The notes under the pieces: generated by a model | Database searches by the model: none | What the model saw: only the letters and a program-made list of their open reading frames with translations | Told to the model about the DNA's origin: nothing | Made by a program: the position numbers and the translations under genes | Assembly: GCA_037355855.1 (NCBI GenBank) | Contig: CM074763.1 | Coordinates: 4,092,001-4,156,000 of the forward strand | Length of the DNA stretch: 64,000 bases | Direction: 5' to 3' | DNA from: Pseudo-nitzschia pungens | Lineage: Eukaryota; Bacillariophyta; Bacillariophyceae; Bacillariales; Bacillariaceae | Shown here: positions 54,885 to 64,000 of the stretch, one piece after another | Layout of the letters: each line of letters opens with the position of its first letter | Position numbering within the stretch: the first letter of the stretch is position 1

Positions 54885-56199
54885 AGCGGAGCTTAATTAA
54901 GCTACGCTACTCTGCTACGCTACTCCGCTACGCTACCCGTAGAATACAGTACCAGAGCTACAGAGCTCTGTTATCATACGAGTTATCGGAGCGCTGTCAC
55001 GATACAGAGCTGAGCGCTTTGGCTCAGCTCCTTTCACTCTTTCTGTTACACTCTAAAATAAACACATCCTATCACGCCCTCACCATGATCGATTCCGATG
55101 TACCTCTAGGGAAGTACCTTGTAGTAACTGAGTGTATGCAATATAGACTGAACAGTATCTTCTGTAGTCTCACCATTTGCCAGGACTCTATGTGGTATTA
55201 TTGTTATTGTTATCCCTTATTTTTCAGTACGCAGTACAAGTCGGTTTTACGAAGATTGCTGACGAGCAATATCAACGCAGTTTATCAGACCCACCGCTCG
55301 AACCACTACGAGGCCGGGACGCCGGCTAGAGCGTGTGACGAAACCCAGCAGCTGATCCCTGTTGGCATCCATGCCTACACTTGGATGTAAAAGAACCATC
55401 TGCTGGATGTAAAACTCAGCTCCAGGCCTACAGTACAAGGAACTGACATCAACGTGCCCCCAGTAGATCACTTCGAACGTCGGACGCAGATACGAATGGC
55501 AAGCTCGGAGCGGACGTAAGGAGATCTACGGTGATGTAAATGGGGCTCCCTTTTGCTGGATACTGGGGCCTAGGGATCCTGAGAGGACGGCTCATACTAG
55601 GTCTATGAAACAGAGCAGGGTGGTGGCTCCACCAAGTCTTGGCCCGGATGCAAAAGGGACTGATTGAGCAAGAAAAGGACGTAACGAAAGAATCCACACG
55701 AAGCGCTCCCCAAAGGATCCATACGAGGCGCCCTCCGATTGGAATCTTCAGCACGTTACGAGAGTCCAGGATGGAACGAAAGGCTTGCAGAGTCTTCAGC
55801 ACGTTCGAACATCCAGCTGCTGATAGTGGATTGTAGCCAATGACAATTCCAGGTGAAGGATTGAAAGACACGGAAGCCAACCCGGAAGGTCACCTAGGTA
55901 GATCCGGAAGGTCAACTAGATAGATCCGGAAGGTCACCAAGTTTAATCTTGCCCAATCCGGAAGGTCACCAAGTCTAATCTTGCCTAGATCCGGAAGGTC
56001 ACCAAGTTTAGTCTTATCTAAACAGGATACGGAAGGTCATCGAGAGGTATTCTCGCAATTGTCAACACTACGTTACAGCAGCAACCACCGGTCGGAACCA
56101 TTTCGATTATTCCGAGCAATTAACCAGAACAAACATTCTTTGAAAAAAGAAACGATTTACAAATCATCCAGAAGTCAATTCATCCAAAGCCTAGCCAAC
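54885..56199 (+). other. Copia Z rest of LTR and gag leader
   Basis: This 1.3-kb stretch lies between the compared part of the LTR and the gag ATG. It holds the end of the 5' LTR, the primer binding site and the leader. I could not place the primer binding site with confidence. Open frames here are short and not conserved-looking. A group of short direct repeats lies at 55882-56040. Confidence 0.6.
55882..56040 (+). repeat. Six direct repeats in gag leader
   Basis: The core CCGGAAGGTCACC occurs, with small changes, at 55882, 55904, 55926, 55958 and 55991, and as ACGGAAGGTCATC at about 56029. Spacings are 22, 22, 32, 33 and 38 bases. They end about 160 bases before the gag ATG. Possible roles are Gag binding or packaging, or transcriptional control. 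Confidence 0.85.
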
Positions 56200-58185
56200 A
56201 TGCCTAATCCTACTGAGAAGGAACAGTCCAAGCAACCTCCCAAGGAGTCCATCAACGATCCCGAGATCCTTGAAACCCAGGGTAAGGAACCTCACGAGGA
56301 GGAAACCCCAGGGAAGGATGAAGACAAGTCGGACGATGAGGAGATCACTGATCCCTCTGATGAGGAGGAGATTGAAGACCCTGATGAGGAGGAGGAGCAG
56401 CAGAAGGAGCAAGGACGCAAGAGGAAGAATGCACCAAGCGCCTACAAACCGGTCAAGAAGATCACTAGAGCAGCAGCAGCGGCGGCAAAAGCAGCGGCGG
56501 AGAGAGCAGCGGCGGAGAGAGCAGCGGCGGAGAGAGCAGCAGGAGCCAACAGATCCAGGGTCCACGAGGAGGATGATTTTTCTATTCATCCCCGGACCCA
56601 GAACGATACTGCTATGGCTATGGTTGTCAAGCAACTCCAAATCCTACAGGATCGAATGGACGAGAAGTTCGGCACCTCCAAAGACAAGGAGGCCCTTATC
56701 GCTTCCAACAAGGCTGCTCAGGCAAGAGGAGCGATCTACGGCTACAACAACGGCAAGCCACTCACCAGACGAGAAGGAGATCTCTTTGAGGTCTACGAGT
56801 CTTTCTGTAATGAGGCGACGGCTGAAGAGTTATTCCGATCTGATTTGTCCACGATTGATTCTATCCGTCGGCTCACTCCTGAGCGTGCTTCCAGATTCTC
56901 CAGGAACCTTGCTTCTTACAGACACCCTGCTTGTCCTGATCCTACGGCTGTCTATATCAGCGACTCCCTTATCGAGAAGCTAATGGTGTTTGCTGAATGG
57001 GTTCGCTACCAACCTCTCATTGGTGCTCGCCCCACTGCCAAGGAATGGTTAGAGCAACATGATTCTTACGAACGGACCGAGAAGCGTCTAGTGGCGACGA
57101 AAAAGCAACGAGAGGCAACTCCAGTGACGACTCCCCCGCCTTCTTTGACGACCCTGCCCAAGTTTGCCGAGTGGGACCGAGCATTTCGCCAAGACCTACG
57201 CGATCGTTTCAACAAGCATGGATTCCCCCTACTCTACGTAATCCGTCCAGACGACGAAGCAGAAGTGACGGAGGAAGACAGATCTAGTCCCATTGGCGGC
57301 AAAGACGGCTTCTCCAACTGGACCGAATACAATTTGCGGTGTGCAGTGCTCGAAGGCGAGCAGTTTGAAGAGGATAACCAGACGGTCTGGACGTTGCTTT
57401 GTGCTGCTGTACGAAGTGGTCCAGGCTGGGAATATATCCGAACCTTCGCATACCAAAGGGACGAGACACGAGGCAATGCCCGAGCGGCATACCTCCACAT
57501 CTACGACCATGCCTTCACAGAGACGAACGTCGATGCGATTGTCAGCAAGACCGTCAAAGCCATCGCGGACTCCAAGTATTCAGGCGATTCCCGTCACAAC
57601 GATTTCGAGACCCACTGTCGAAATTGGATGAAGTTCCGTACCACTCTCATCAACTACGGTGGATATGATCCAAAGAGAGACGAGAAGCGATTCATCTTGG
57701 ACTTCTTCCGATCGGTCACAGACGAGCGTTTGAATAATGCCAAATCAATCGCCCTACGTGACAAGAAGAAATATATGTGGAATTTCAGAGAACTGGTTGC
57801 AATGTTCACCGAAGAACTTGGTATCTCGACCATCCACCATTCGAACAAGCGTGGTCGATCCGTCTCAGCTTTTGTGGCTAGTGGAGGCGGGAATGGAGGT
57901 GGGAATGGGAACAAGAAATCCAAGTCCGTGGTAGGTACCTACACCGGTACGATTGAAGCCAAGAATTACCCCCCTTCTGTCTACAGGACCTTCTCCGCCG
58001 AGCAACGAGAGAAACTAAAAGAGCTCCGTCGAAAGAAGGCCCAATCCCGAAGCGTCCAAGCCGCAGAAACTCAACCAGCACCGTCCCCACAGGCAAACGG
58101 CGCCGGCAACAGTTTTGGACCGAAGGGACGAAAGAAAGGCAAAAATGGCAAAGGCAAAGGCAATGGCAACGCCAAGAAGGATTGA
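56200..58185 (+). CDS. gag: Copia Z Gag
   Basis: Gag capsid protein of 661 residues from the ATG at 56200 (context GCCAACATGC), a good start close to the leader repeats. Residues 1-70 are strongly acidic; 71-90 are basic (GRKRK, KPVKK) and might be a nuclear signal. Residues 91-115 are an Ala/Glu/Arg helix repeat (AAAER units). The middle, about 150-560, is a folded-looking, Trp- and aromatic-rich region that should be the capsid part. The tail is Gly/Lys-rich and basic (KKGKNGKGKG) and may bind RNA. I see no CCHC zinc knuckle. The frame is also open upstream to 55981 but has no ATG there. It ends at TGA 58183-58185; the same frame continues into pol. Confidence 0.88.
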   Translation: MPNPTEKEQSKQPPKESINDPEILETQGKEPHEEETPGKDEDKSDDEEITDPSDEEEIEDPDEEEEQQKEQGRKRKNAPSAYKPVKKITRAAAAAAKAAAERAAAERAAAERAAGANRSRVHEEDDFSIHPRTQNDTAMAMVVKQLQILQDRMDEKFGTSKDKEALIASNKAAQARGAIYGYNNGKPLTRREGDLFEVYESFCNEATAEELFRSDLSTIDSIRRLTPERASRFSRNLASYRHPACPDPTAVYISDSLIEKLMVFAEWVRYQPLIGARPTAKEWLEQHDSYERTEKRLVATKKQREATPVTTPPPSLTTLPKFAEWDRAFRQDLRDRFNKHGFPLLYVIRPDDEAEVTEEDRSSPIGGKDGFSNWTEYNLRCAVLEGEQFEEDNQTVWTLLCAAVRSGPGWEYIRTFAYQRDETRGNARAAYLHIYDHAFTETNVDAIVSKTVKAIADSKYSGDSRHNDFETHCRNWMKFRTTLINYGGYDPKRDEKRFILDFFRSVTDERLNNAKSIALRDKKKYMWNFRELVAMFTEELGISTIHHSNKRGRSVSAFVASGGGNGGGNGNKKSKSVVGTYTGTIEAKNYPPSVYRTFSAEQREKLKELRRKKAQSRSVQAAETQPAPSPQANGAGNSFGPKGRKKGKNGKGKGNGNAKKD

Positions 58186-58228
58186 CTTCCCAGCCGGGGC
58201 CTGAAATTGAGTAAGGTGGGCCGGCTGG
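58183..58228 (+). promoter_or_regulatory. Candidate gag-pol readthrough signal
   Basis: The gag stop is TGA followed by C, a context known to be leaky in many eukaryotes. Four bases later a perfect 8-bp GC-rich stem begins: arms CCAGCCGG at 58190-58197 and CCGGCTGG at 58221-58228. An additional CC/GG pairing is possible inside. Gag and pol share the frame and no other stop intervenes. Together this looks like a readthrough element that makes a minority of Gag-Pol. Reinitiation at the ATG at 58237 is the alternative. Confidence 0.7.
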
Positions 58229-58236
58229 TGTATCAA

Positions 58237-61200
58237 ATGGATGTACCAGCAGCACAATCTGCAAGGCCTGCAGAAAGCAACTGTGAGTTGGATAGTCATG
58301 CAGACACGACAGCTGCTGGTTGCAATATGATTTTATTGGAAGACCAGGTCACCTCCCATGTGGATGTTCATCCCTTCTCCCCAGAATATGAACCAGTGAA
58401 GAACATTCCGATCGGGACTTGCGTCACTGCCTATACGGATACCAATGGAAAGGTTTGGTTGATATATTTCCATGAGGCTTTGTATTTCGGGGACAGGCTC
58501 CAGCACAGCTTAATCTGCCCCAACCAAGTTAGAAGCTGTGGACACAATCGTGTGGACGAAGCACCGAGACAGTTTGATTCTAAATCATCTCATTCTATCC
58601 ATATTGAGCGTGTTGCTGAAGATGGAGAAGAAGAGGTCCCGACACTGGACATTAAGCTCCGACTTAATGGTGTTATTTCCTACTTCCCCTCCAGACGCCC
58701 CACAAAAAGGGAAATGCGAACGTGTGATCATGTTATTGCAACCATGGATGCCCCATGGGATCCAGCCAGCACGAAGTTCCAGCAGGCTGAACAAGCAATT
58801 GATCAATCACATCCATATTTCCCTGATCCAACCAAGTTTGTTTCTGCAGTACAGCAGCAACAACAGACCATGGTTAATACCCCGACAGGCAATATGCCTA
58901 CAGCAGGAATCGAACCGATTGAGAACCCTGCCCCGGCAGGAATCGAATCGATTGAGAACCCTGCCCCGATTGAATCGATTGAGACCCCTGCCACAACAGG
59001 AATCGAACCAATCGATGCCCCAACACGATCAAACGTTCCGCCCGATTCGAACATCCCCATGTCCGATTGCACAAGCCTCCAGCCCCCCAACCACAGGAAC
59101 CACTTCAAATCCTCCCTGTATTCCAAAAAGCTCCAGCCAAATCATATGCTGCCATCCAACGAGAAGTATTCCCACTACAAACTGAGACATCTACAGCAAC
59201 TGTGTACATCCAGAGATCTGACTCCCTGTTCCATTGCTTCCGATGACCGGCTCCACACAAGGCTCTCAGCGGTCTACTCTGAACCCCAAGTTGTTTCAGA
59301 CCATGAAGATGATTCATCTGAGACTTGCGGGGACAGGGAAAGGCCAAGCCTCAAGATCAATGCCCTTCATACACCCCTGTATGAGCCTGCCTACACTGAT
59401 GGACTGGATAGATTTGAACTGGATCCCAATGTCAGGGACGCACCGGTTGCACTATCTGCAGTGTACAGGGACAAGCAAATTGCTTGGGCTGATTTAGAAG
59501 AGCCAATTGATCCGGAAATAGATACAACCCGAAGAAGAAAGCAATGGGGACCATCCATAGATACAGACCGGTACAGCAAGATTGATTCAGACAGGCTCTC
59601 CAAGATATGGGATATATCTGATCGGAAGGCAAGAGCAACACTGCGAGTGACTACACAGAAAGGATTCAGGAATCCCCAACATCCTTTGGTTAGAAGGCTC
59701 CCAACACAGAGCTTTCGAAACAAGAGAGTTGCGGCCGGCAAGTGGGGAACTGACACCTGGCATGCAAAGGTACCAAGTATTATGAGGCAAGATAAAGCCG
59801 CCCAAGTGTTCAGCAATGGTAAAGGTTATGAAGAATTCATCCCTATCCACAGCAAGAAGCAAGCAGCTGATGGTCTGAAGATCTTTATCCATGAGGTTGG
59901 AATTCCAGAGCATTTAATCTCTGATGGCGCCAAGGAGCAAGGAGCTGTCGGCACATACAAGACCCACTGGAATGCTGTGATCCGGAAGAACAACATCCAT
60001 CAGACATTCATCCAGCCACACTGCCCTTTTCAGAACAGAGCAGAACTGAGTATAGGGCATCTCAGCAGAAGCATTCGGAAGAAGACTGCAAGAAAGAGAT
60101 CCCCCAAGAGGCTGTGGGCATTCTGTGGTGAGCTTGTGGCAGCTATCAGGCAAAGGACTGCTTCCAGTGATCCAGCATGCATGGAAAGAACCCCATTTGA
60201 ACTAGTCCATGGGCACATGCCGGATATCTCCTTGTATCAAGCACACGAGTGGTATGATTTCGTCTATTGGACCGACCTGTCAGATGGTACAGAGAAGCTC
60301 GGACGCTGGCTTGGACCGTGTGGAAGGATGTTTGGTGGCGGTGATTGCCATTGGATACTCACTGAATCTGCGCTCCCAGTAAGCACTAACACTGTTAGAG
60401 CTGTCACTGAAGCCGAGTGGCGTGCACATGATGTCAAGCGTGCTATGGACTCATTTGACCAAGCAGTTGAATCCAAGATCGGGGACAAACTCGAGGACAC
60501 TGACGTTCAGTTCCAAGAGACGTATCCGCAACCCCCAGAAGAACTATTTGAGAACCACCAGGGTAGATGGCCAGATGATTCCACCACCATGGCAGAACCA
60601 GAAGCCTCTATCCCAGACGTGGATGAGCTCGTACCTGATGGGGATACCTATGATGAGTATATTGGGAACAAGGTCATGATCCAGAGAGGCGACGAACGAC
60701 TCAAATGCACCGTCAAAGCACGAACCACTGATTTGAATGGCAATCCTTTAGGGAAGAGGGACAACAACCCTATCCTTGATACCAGAATGTATGATTTACA
60801 GCTCCCTGATGGTACGGTGGAGCAGTACACTGCAAACATTGTTGCTGAAAACATGTACAGTTCTGTCGACGATGAGGGCCGTATGTTCACTCTACTGGAC
60901 GAGATCATAGATCACGAGAAGGATGAAACCGCCGTCACGAAATCAAGCACCAAGACCAACAAAGTGCTCCCTACTACAACTAAGGGATGGAGGCTACTGG
61001 TGAGTTGGAAGGATGGTACTGAATCGTGGTGCAAATTAGGTGATATCAAAGAGTCTTTTCCTGTTGAAGCTGCGCAGTATGCGGTTGATAACCAGATTGC
61101 TGATGAGCCAGCTTTCAAATGGTGGGTGCATCATGTACTCCGAAGGAAAAGAAGACTTCTGAAGGCCACCAAGAAATCCAACAAGTACTGGGATCGTACA

Positions 61201-62928
61201 CACAAATATGGTGTGGAACTCCCGCACTCAATCCCTGAAGCGCTTGCCATTGACAAGAAAACCGGAACGGACTATTGGCAGAAGGCAATTGCTAAAGAGA
61301 TGAAGAACAACGAGATGGCGTTTGAGTTTGACCCCAGCTACACCGTCGAAGGTCTCAAGGCCGAAGGATTCAGCAAGATCACCACCCACATGATATTTGA
61401 TGTCAAGCTGGGATCCCTCACCAGAAAAGCTCGTTTAGTCGCCGACGGCCATAAAGTACAAGCCACAGCTAAGGAACATACCTTCAGCAGTGTACCAAGC
61501 AGAGATTCGGTCCGAATATTCTTTCTGTTAGCAGCTTTGAATGGATTGGATGTATTGTCTGCTGATATCCAAAACGCCTACCTCACTGCGCCAATCAAAA
61601 AGAAATATTATTTGGTGGCACGAGCTGAGGATGGATTTCCCCCTCATTTGGTCGGGCAAGTTTGCAAGATTGTACGGGCTCTGTATGGTCTGCCGGTTGC
61701 AGGGGCTTCATTTAGATCCTATCTGACTAAGCACCTAAGAGAGCTAGGATACCAACCATGTAAAGCAGATCCTGATGTACACATGCGAATTGAGACCAAG
61801 AAGGATGGAACAAGATATTGGGCATATCTCATTGCTTATGTGGATGATATTGTCTGCTGCAGTGAAAATCCAAGGCGCCAGCTGGAAAGTATAGAACAGC
61901 GGTTTACGCTCAAGGATGGTACTATAGAAGTTCCAAAGCTCTACCTTGGCGCTGACATCAGTCAATACAAGATTGACGATGACCCTATCCCTAAATGGGC
62001 CATGTCTTCAGAGAAGTATGCCAAGAAAGCAGTGGATGCAGTCGAGCAGGAGCTTGGGACAGAGAAGTATGGGTACAAGTATCTCCCGAAGAAAGTAACC
62101 ACTCCACTGACGAATGATTACAGACCTGAGATTGACTTGACTCAGGAGCTGGATCCACAGATGCAGAACTATTACCAAGGCCTGATTGGAGTTCTTAGAT
62201 GGCTTTGTGAACTTGGTAGGTTGGATTTGGTGACGCCTGTATCCCTGATGTCAAGGTATTTGGCTCAAGCAAGGATCGGTCACTTGGATCAGCTGTTCCA
62301 TATGTTTGCATATATCAAGAACCATGCCAGGTCAAGGCTGGTATTTGATGATGCTATCCCTGATATTGATGAATCCAGCTTCGCTCAGTGTGATTGGAGT
62401 GAGTTCTATCCCGACGCCAAGGAGGTAATCCCACCAGATGCTCCAGAAGCCTTGGGCAAAGCTATTGTTATGTCGTGTTTTGTTGACGCAGATCATGCCG
62501 GATGCAAAGCAACCAGAAGATCCCATACTGGTATCATTATCTTCTTGAATAATGCCCCTATTCTTTGGTTCAGCAAGAGGCAAACCACAGTGGAGACTTC
62601 TACCTTTGGTTCTGAGATTGTGGCAATGCGCATTGCTGTTGAGATGATTGAAGGCCTCAGGTATAAGCTTCGGATGCTGGGTGTGCCCATTGCTGGATCC
62701 ACCAATGTATTTTGTGACAACGATTCAGTTGTAAAGAATGTTACCAGACCGGAGAGTCCATGCAACAAGAAACATAACAGCGTTGCCTACCACAAGGCAC
62801 GCGAGGCTATTGCTGCTGGAACGATTCGGGTTGCAAAGGAACCAGGTGAGAGCAACATTGCTGACCTATTCACTAAGTTGCTTAATGGTCCAATGTTGAA
62901 GAGCCACTGCGAGCGATGCATGTGGTAG
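58237..62928 (+). CDS. pol: Copia Z Pol (PR, IN, RT, RNase H)
   Basis: Pol polyprotein in copia order, 1563 residues counted from the first ATG at 58237; as a readthrough product it would begin at 58186. The protease motif is LDSHADT (19-24 for DSHADT), with His where retropepsins usually have Gly. Integrase catalytic residues are Asp506, Asp563 and Glu603 (TDTW, SDGAKEQ, QNRAE), spaced 57 and 40. The N-terminal HHCC finger is degenerate. RT has the conserved block ADIQNAYLTAP, the ALYGLPVAG segment and YVDD at 1201-1204. RNase H begins near DADHAGCKATRRS (Asp1417) with SEIVAMR and DNDSV, and the protein ends CERCMW. No stop or frameshift is seen. Priming and integration should produce virus-like particle cDNA typical of Ty1/copia. 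Confidence 0.95.
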   Translation: MDVPAAQSARPAESNCELDSHADTTAAGCNMILLEDQVTSHVDVHPFSPEYEPVKNIPIGTCVTAYTDTNGKVWLIYFHEALYFGDRLQHSLICPNQVRSCGHNRVDEAPRQFDSKSSHSIHIERVAEDGEEEVPTLDIKLRLNGVISYFPSRRPTKREMRTCDHVIATMDAPWDPASTKFQQAEQAIDQSHPYFPDPTKFVSAVQQQQQTMVNTPTGNMPTAGIEPIENPAPAGIESIENPAPIESIETPATTGIEPIDAPTRSNVPPDSNIPMSDCTSLQPPNHRNHFKSSLYSKKLQPNHMLPSNEKYSHYKLRHLQQLCTSRDLTPCSIASDDRLHTRLSAVYSEPQVVSDHEDDSSETCGDRERPSLKINALHTPLYEPAYTDGLDRFELDPNVRDAPVALSAVYRDKQIAWADLEEPIDPEIDTTRRRKQWGPSIDTDRYSKIDSDRLSKIWDISDRKARATLRVTTQKGFRNPQHPLVRRLPTQSFRNKRVAAGKWGTDTWHAKVPSIMRQDKAAQVFSNGKGYEEFIPIHSKKQAADGLKIFIHEVGIPEHLISDGAKEQGAVGTYKTHWNAVIRKNNIHQTFIQPHCPFQNRAELSIGHLSRSIRKKTARKRSPKRLWAFCGELVAAIRQRTASSDPACMERTPFELVHGHMPDISLYQAHEWYDFVYWTDLSDGTEKLGRWLGPCGRMFGGGDCHWILTESALPVSTNTVRAVTEAEWRAHDVKRAMDSFDQAVESKIGDKLEDTDVQFQETYPQPPEELFENHQGRWPDDSTTMAEPEASIPDVDELVPDGDTYDEYIGNKVMIQRGDERLKCTVKARTTDLNGNPLGKRDNNPILDTRMYDLQLPDGTVEQYTANIVAENMYSSVDDEGRMFTLLDEIIDHEKDETAVTKSSTKTNKVLPTTTKGWRLLVSWKDGTESWCKLGDIKESFPVEAAQYAVDNQIADEPAFKWWVHHVLRRKRRLLKATKKSNKYWDRTHKYGVELPHSIPEALAIDKKTGTDYWQKAIAKEMKNNEMAFEFDPSYTVEGLKAEGFSKITTHMIFDVKLGSLTRKARLVADGHKVQATAKEHTFSSVPSRDSVRIFFLLAALNGLDVLSADIQNAYLTAPIKKKYYLVARAEDGFPPHLVGQVCKIVRALYGLPVAGASFRSYLTKHLRELGYQPCKADPDVHMRIETKKDGTRYWAYLIAYVDDIVCCSENPRRQLESIEQRFTLKDGTIEVPKLYLGADISQYKIDDDPIPKWAMSSEKYAKKAVDAVEQELGTEKYGYKYLPKKVTTPLTNDYRPEIDLTQELDPQMQNYYQGLIGVLRWLCELGRLDLVTPVSLMSRYLAQARIGHLDQLFHMFAYIKNHARSRLVFDDAIPDIDESSFAQCDWSEFYPDAKEVIPPDAPEALGKAIVMSCFVDADHAGCKATRRSHTGIIIFLNNAPILWFSKRQTTVETSTFGSEIVAMRIAVEMIEGLRYKLRMLGVPIAGSTNVFCDNDSVVKNVTRPESPCNKKHNSVAYHKAREAIAAGTIRVAKEPGESNIADLFTKLLNGPMLKSHCERCMW

Positions 62929-63474
62929 GTGTTAGCTGCATTATTTGGGGTACCTTTGGTACCTGACAAGCAGCTCGGACGCAGCAGATTTTTATTTCGA
63001 TCTTTCGGAAGCAGTCGATTTCGGATTTCGATTACGAGTTCTTCGAACACTTCGATTTCGGACGCGATTTATTCGAACGCAGTTGATTTCGATATGTTAT
63101 ATTGGGAGTCTCCGGTACACCGGTTCCGGGGACTATAAACTTGAAAGACAATAGGCTGATTGATTGATTCCCTTGTACGTGTCAAGGGATGGAACCAAGG
63201 GCAAAACGTCCTGGGCAAAACACCCTCCGGTTCAAACCCCTTTTTTTTCTTTTTTTTACTACGAATCAGCCGGGCCTCTGATAGAGAACTGCAATATTTG
63301 ATGCAGTTTTGATCTCTGACAAGTGACATGGATACATCCCTGAATTTCTATTATGATCCATCCAAGTGTCCTGGTACAGCAAACAAGAGCACTGGTGTTC
63401 CCCTGGGAGTATCTGTTTCCGGGGACTGGTATAGTTGCTCAATACAGGACTACTAGCATGAATCACGGGGACTA
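62929..63474 (+). other. Copia Z 3' UTR
   Basis: These are 546 non-coding bases. It has a run of TTCGATTTCGGA-like repeats at 62995-63090, a pyrimidine-rich T stretch at about 63238-63260, and a part similar to the copia Y 3' UTR. Just before the LTR is CACGGGGACTA, the best candidate for the polypurine tract. It is short and interrupted, so this is uncertain. Confidence 0.75.
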
Positions 63475-64000
63475 TGAAGATGTTCAAAGTGGTGCTATGA
63501 TCTGTGCTAGCAAGGCCCCTGTGTAGGAGAGTATACTGAGGCTACAGGCAGCAGCCTCCAGTAACTGACTAACAGGTGCTGAGCTGAGTGCTAGGGCTGT
63601 GTGCTAATTGGTAGCATACAGGCTTAGCAACGGGCGTAGCAATAGGCTTAGCTACAGGCTTAGCAACAGGCGTAGCAACAGGCTTAGCAACAGGCTTAGC
63701 AACAGACCTATCCTGTCTAGTATGGATTGCTAGCAGAGTTTACTAGGGTCGTCGCGTACGATTTGTACCAATCGTACGTACCCCGAGTAAAGCACCTTTA
63801 TGGTGTAGCTAGATGCTACAGGGTTAGGGTTGCTAATGCTACGAGATACTGAAAGATGCTAAACTACCATGATACCAATGCTAAGGTACTATGCTACCGC
63901 CGGGGTCGGGTCATTGGTGTATATTATGTACCATGACTGGATACCAGGCCCAAACAGTTACCCAACGCGTTAGCAAGCAAGCAAGCACACGATTGAATTA
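63475..64000 (+). repeat. Copia Z 3' LTR, cut by window end
   Basis: This is the first 526 bases of the 3' LTR, matching 54359-54884 at every position I compared, including the 12-bp unit run and the hairpin at 63755-63778. Its remaining part and the target-site duplication lie outside the window. Confidence 0.93.

Larger units (their letters stand above)
54359..64000 (+). mobile_element. Copia Z, apparently complete Ty1/copia element
   Basis: This LTR retrotransposon is inserted in the 5' UTR of LINE G. It has a 5' LTR from 54359, a leader, gag, an in-frame TGA, pol (protease, integrase, RT, RNase H in copia order), a 3' UTR and the first 526 bases of the 3' LTR. LTR copies are offset by exactly 9116 bases. 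The visible parts look identical and both ORFs are open, so it is probably young and possibly active. The protease signature and overall protein style resemble diatom CoDi elements (inference). Confidence 0.94.

Noticed and set aside
55193..55215. TGGTATTATTG as primer binding site of copia Z
   Set aside because: It only resembles the first bases of the classical TGGTATCAGAGC and the LTR 3' edge cannot be fixed from this window, so I do not call it.
55019..55390. Frame of 123 codons downstream of the LTR start region
   Set aside because: It lies in LTR or leader sequence, has no similarity I recognise and no conserved context.
62929..63138. Short frames in the copia Z 3' UTR
   Set aside because: They are repeats of TTCGATTTCGGA-like sequence; nothing suggests translation.
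1..64000. tRNA, rRNA, host genes, bacterial operons
   Set aside because: I looked for them and saw none; every longer stretch is explained by transposon sequence or its non-coding parts.

Overview
This 64-kb window is eukaryotic repeat DNA. I find no host gene, tRNA or rRNA. Everything I can explain is retrotransposon sequence: several copies of one large LINE (non-LTR) family, two copies of a short element that shares the LINE's ends but carries no protein, one apparently intact Ty1/copia element, and remnants of an older copia element. The protein style (copia protease signature DSHADT, LINE with endonuclease, reverse transcriptase, RNase H and a C-terminal CCHC finger) fits a stramenopile, most likely a diatom with CoDi-like copia elements. 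That assignment is inference from remembered families, not from a search.

Layout, left to right. LINE A (minus, 1-11617; its 3' end lies outside the window) is inserted in ORF2 of LINE C (minus, 11618-22033). A short element, X1 (13096-15127), also interrupts ORF1 of C. C abuts a 75-bp piece of an old copia LTR (Y, 22034-22108). LINE D (minus) follows, in two pieces: 22109-31341 and 44268-45762. The gap is filled by LINE E (plus, 31342-44267), inserted in D's 5' UTR, and E is itself interrupted in ORF2 by a second short element, X2 (36606-38719). After D the old copia Y resumes (45763-46721; LTR edge, 3' UTR, RNase H end of pol). Then come LINE F (plus, 46722-49485; 5' truncated, decayed), LINE G (minus, 49486-54358; large internal deletion) and copia Z (plus, 54359 to the window end), which sits in G's 5' UTR. 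Target-site duplications (17-20 bp) visible for D, E, X1 and X2 fix much of the order: Y, then D, then E, then X2; and Y, then F, then G, then Z.

The intact LINE is about 10.7 kb. It has a structured 5' UTR of about 1.7 kb (D, E) or about 3.1-4.1 kb including a GC-rich tandem array (A, C). ORF1 has 985-1059 residues. ORF2 has 1944 residues and starts inside the stop of ORF1 (ATGGTTAG overlap). A 3' UTR of about 300 bp ends in an (ATT)n or ATTA-type tail. D and E have intact coding sequence apart from the nested insertions.

Copia Z looks young and complete: the 526 visible bases of both LTRs look identical, and gag and pol are open. Gag and pol lie in the same frame and are separated by one TGA. 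A strong 8-bp GC-rich stem begins four bases after that stop, which suggests a stop-codon readthrough strategy. The other main signals are the X family as a LINE parasite, 3'-UTR hairpins whose stem changes are compensated between LINE and X, and 150-bp tandem repeats in X that each carry a 9-10-bp hairpin.
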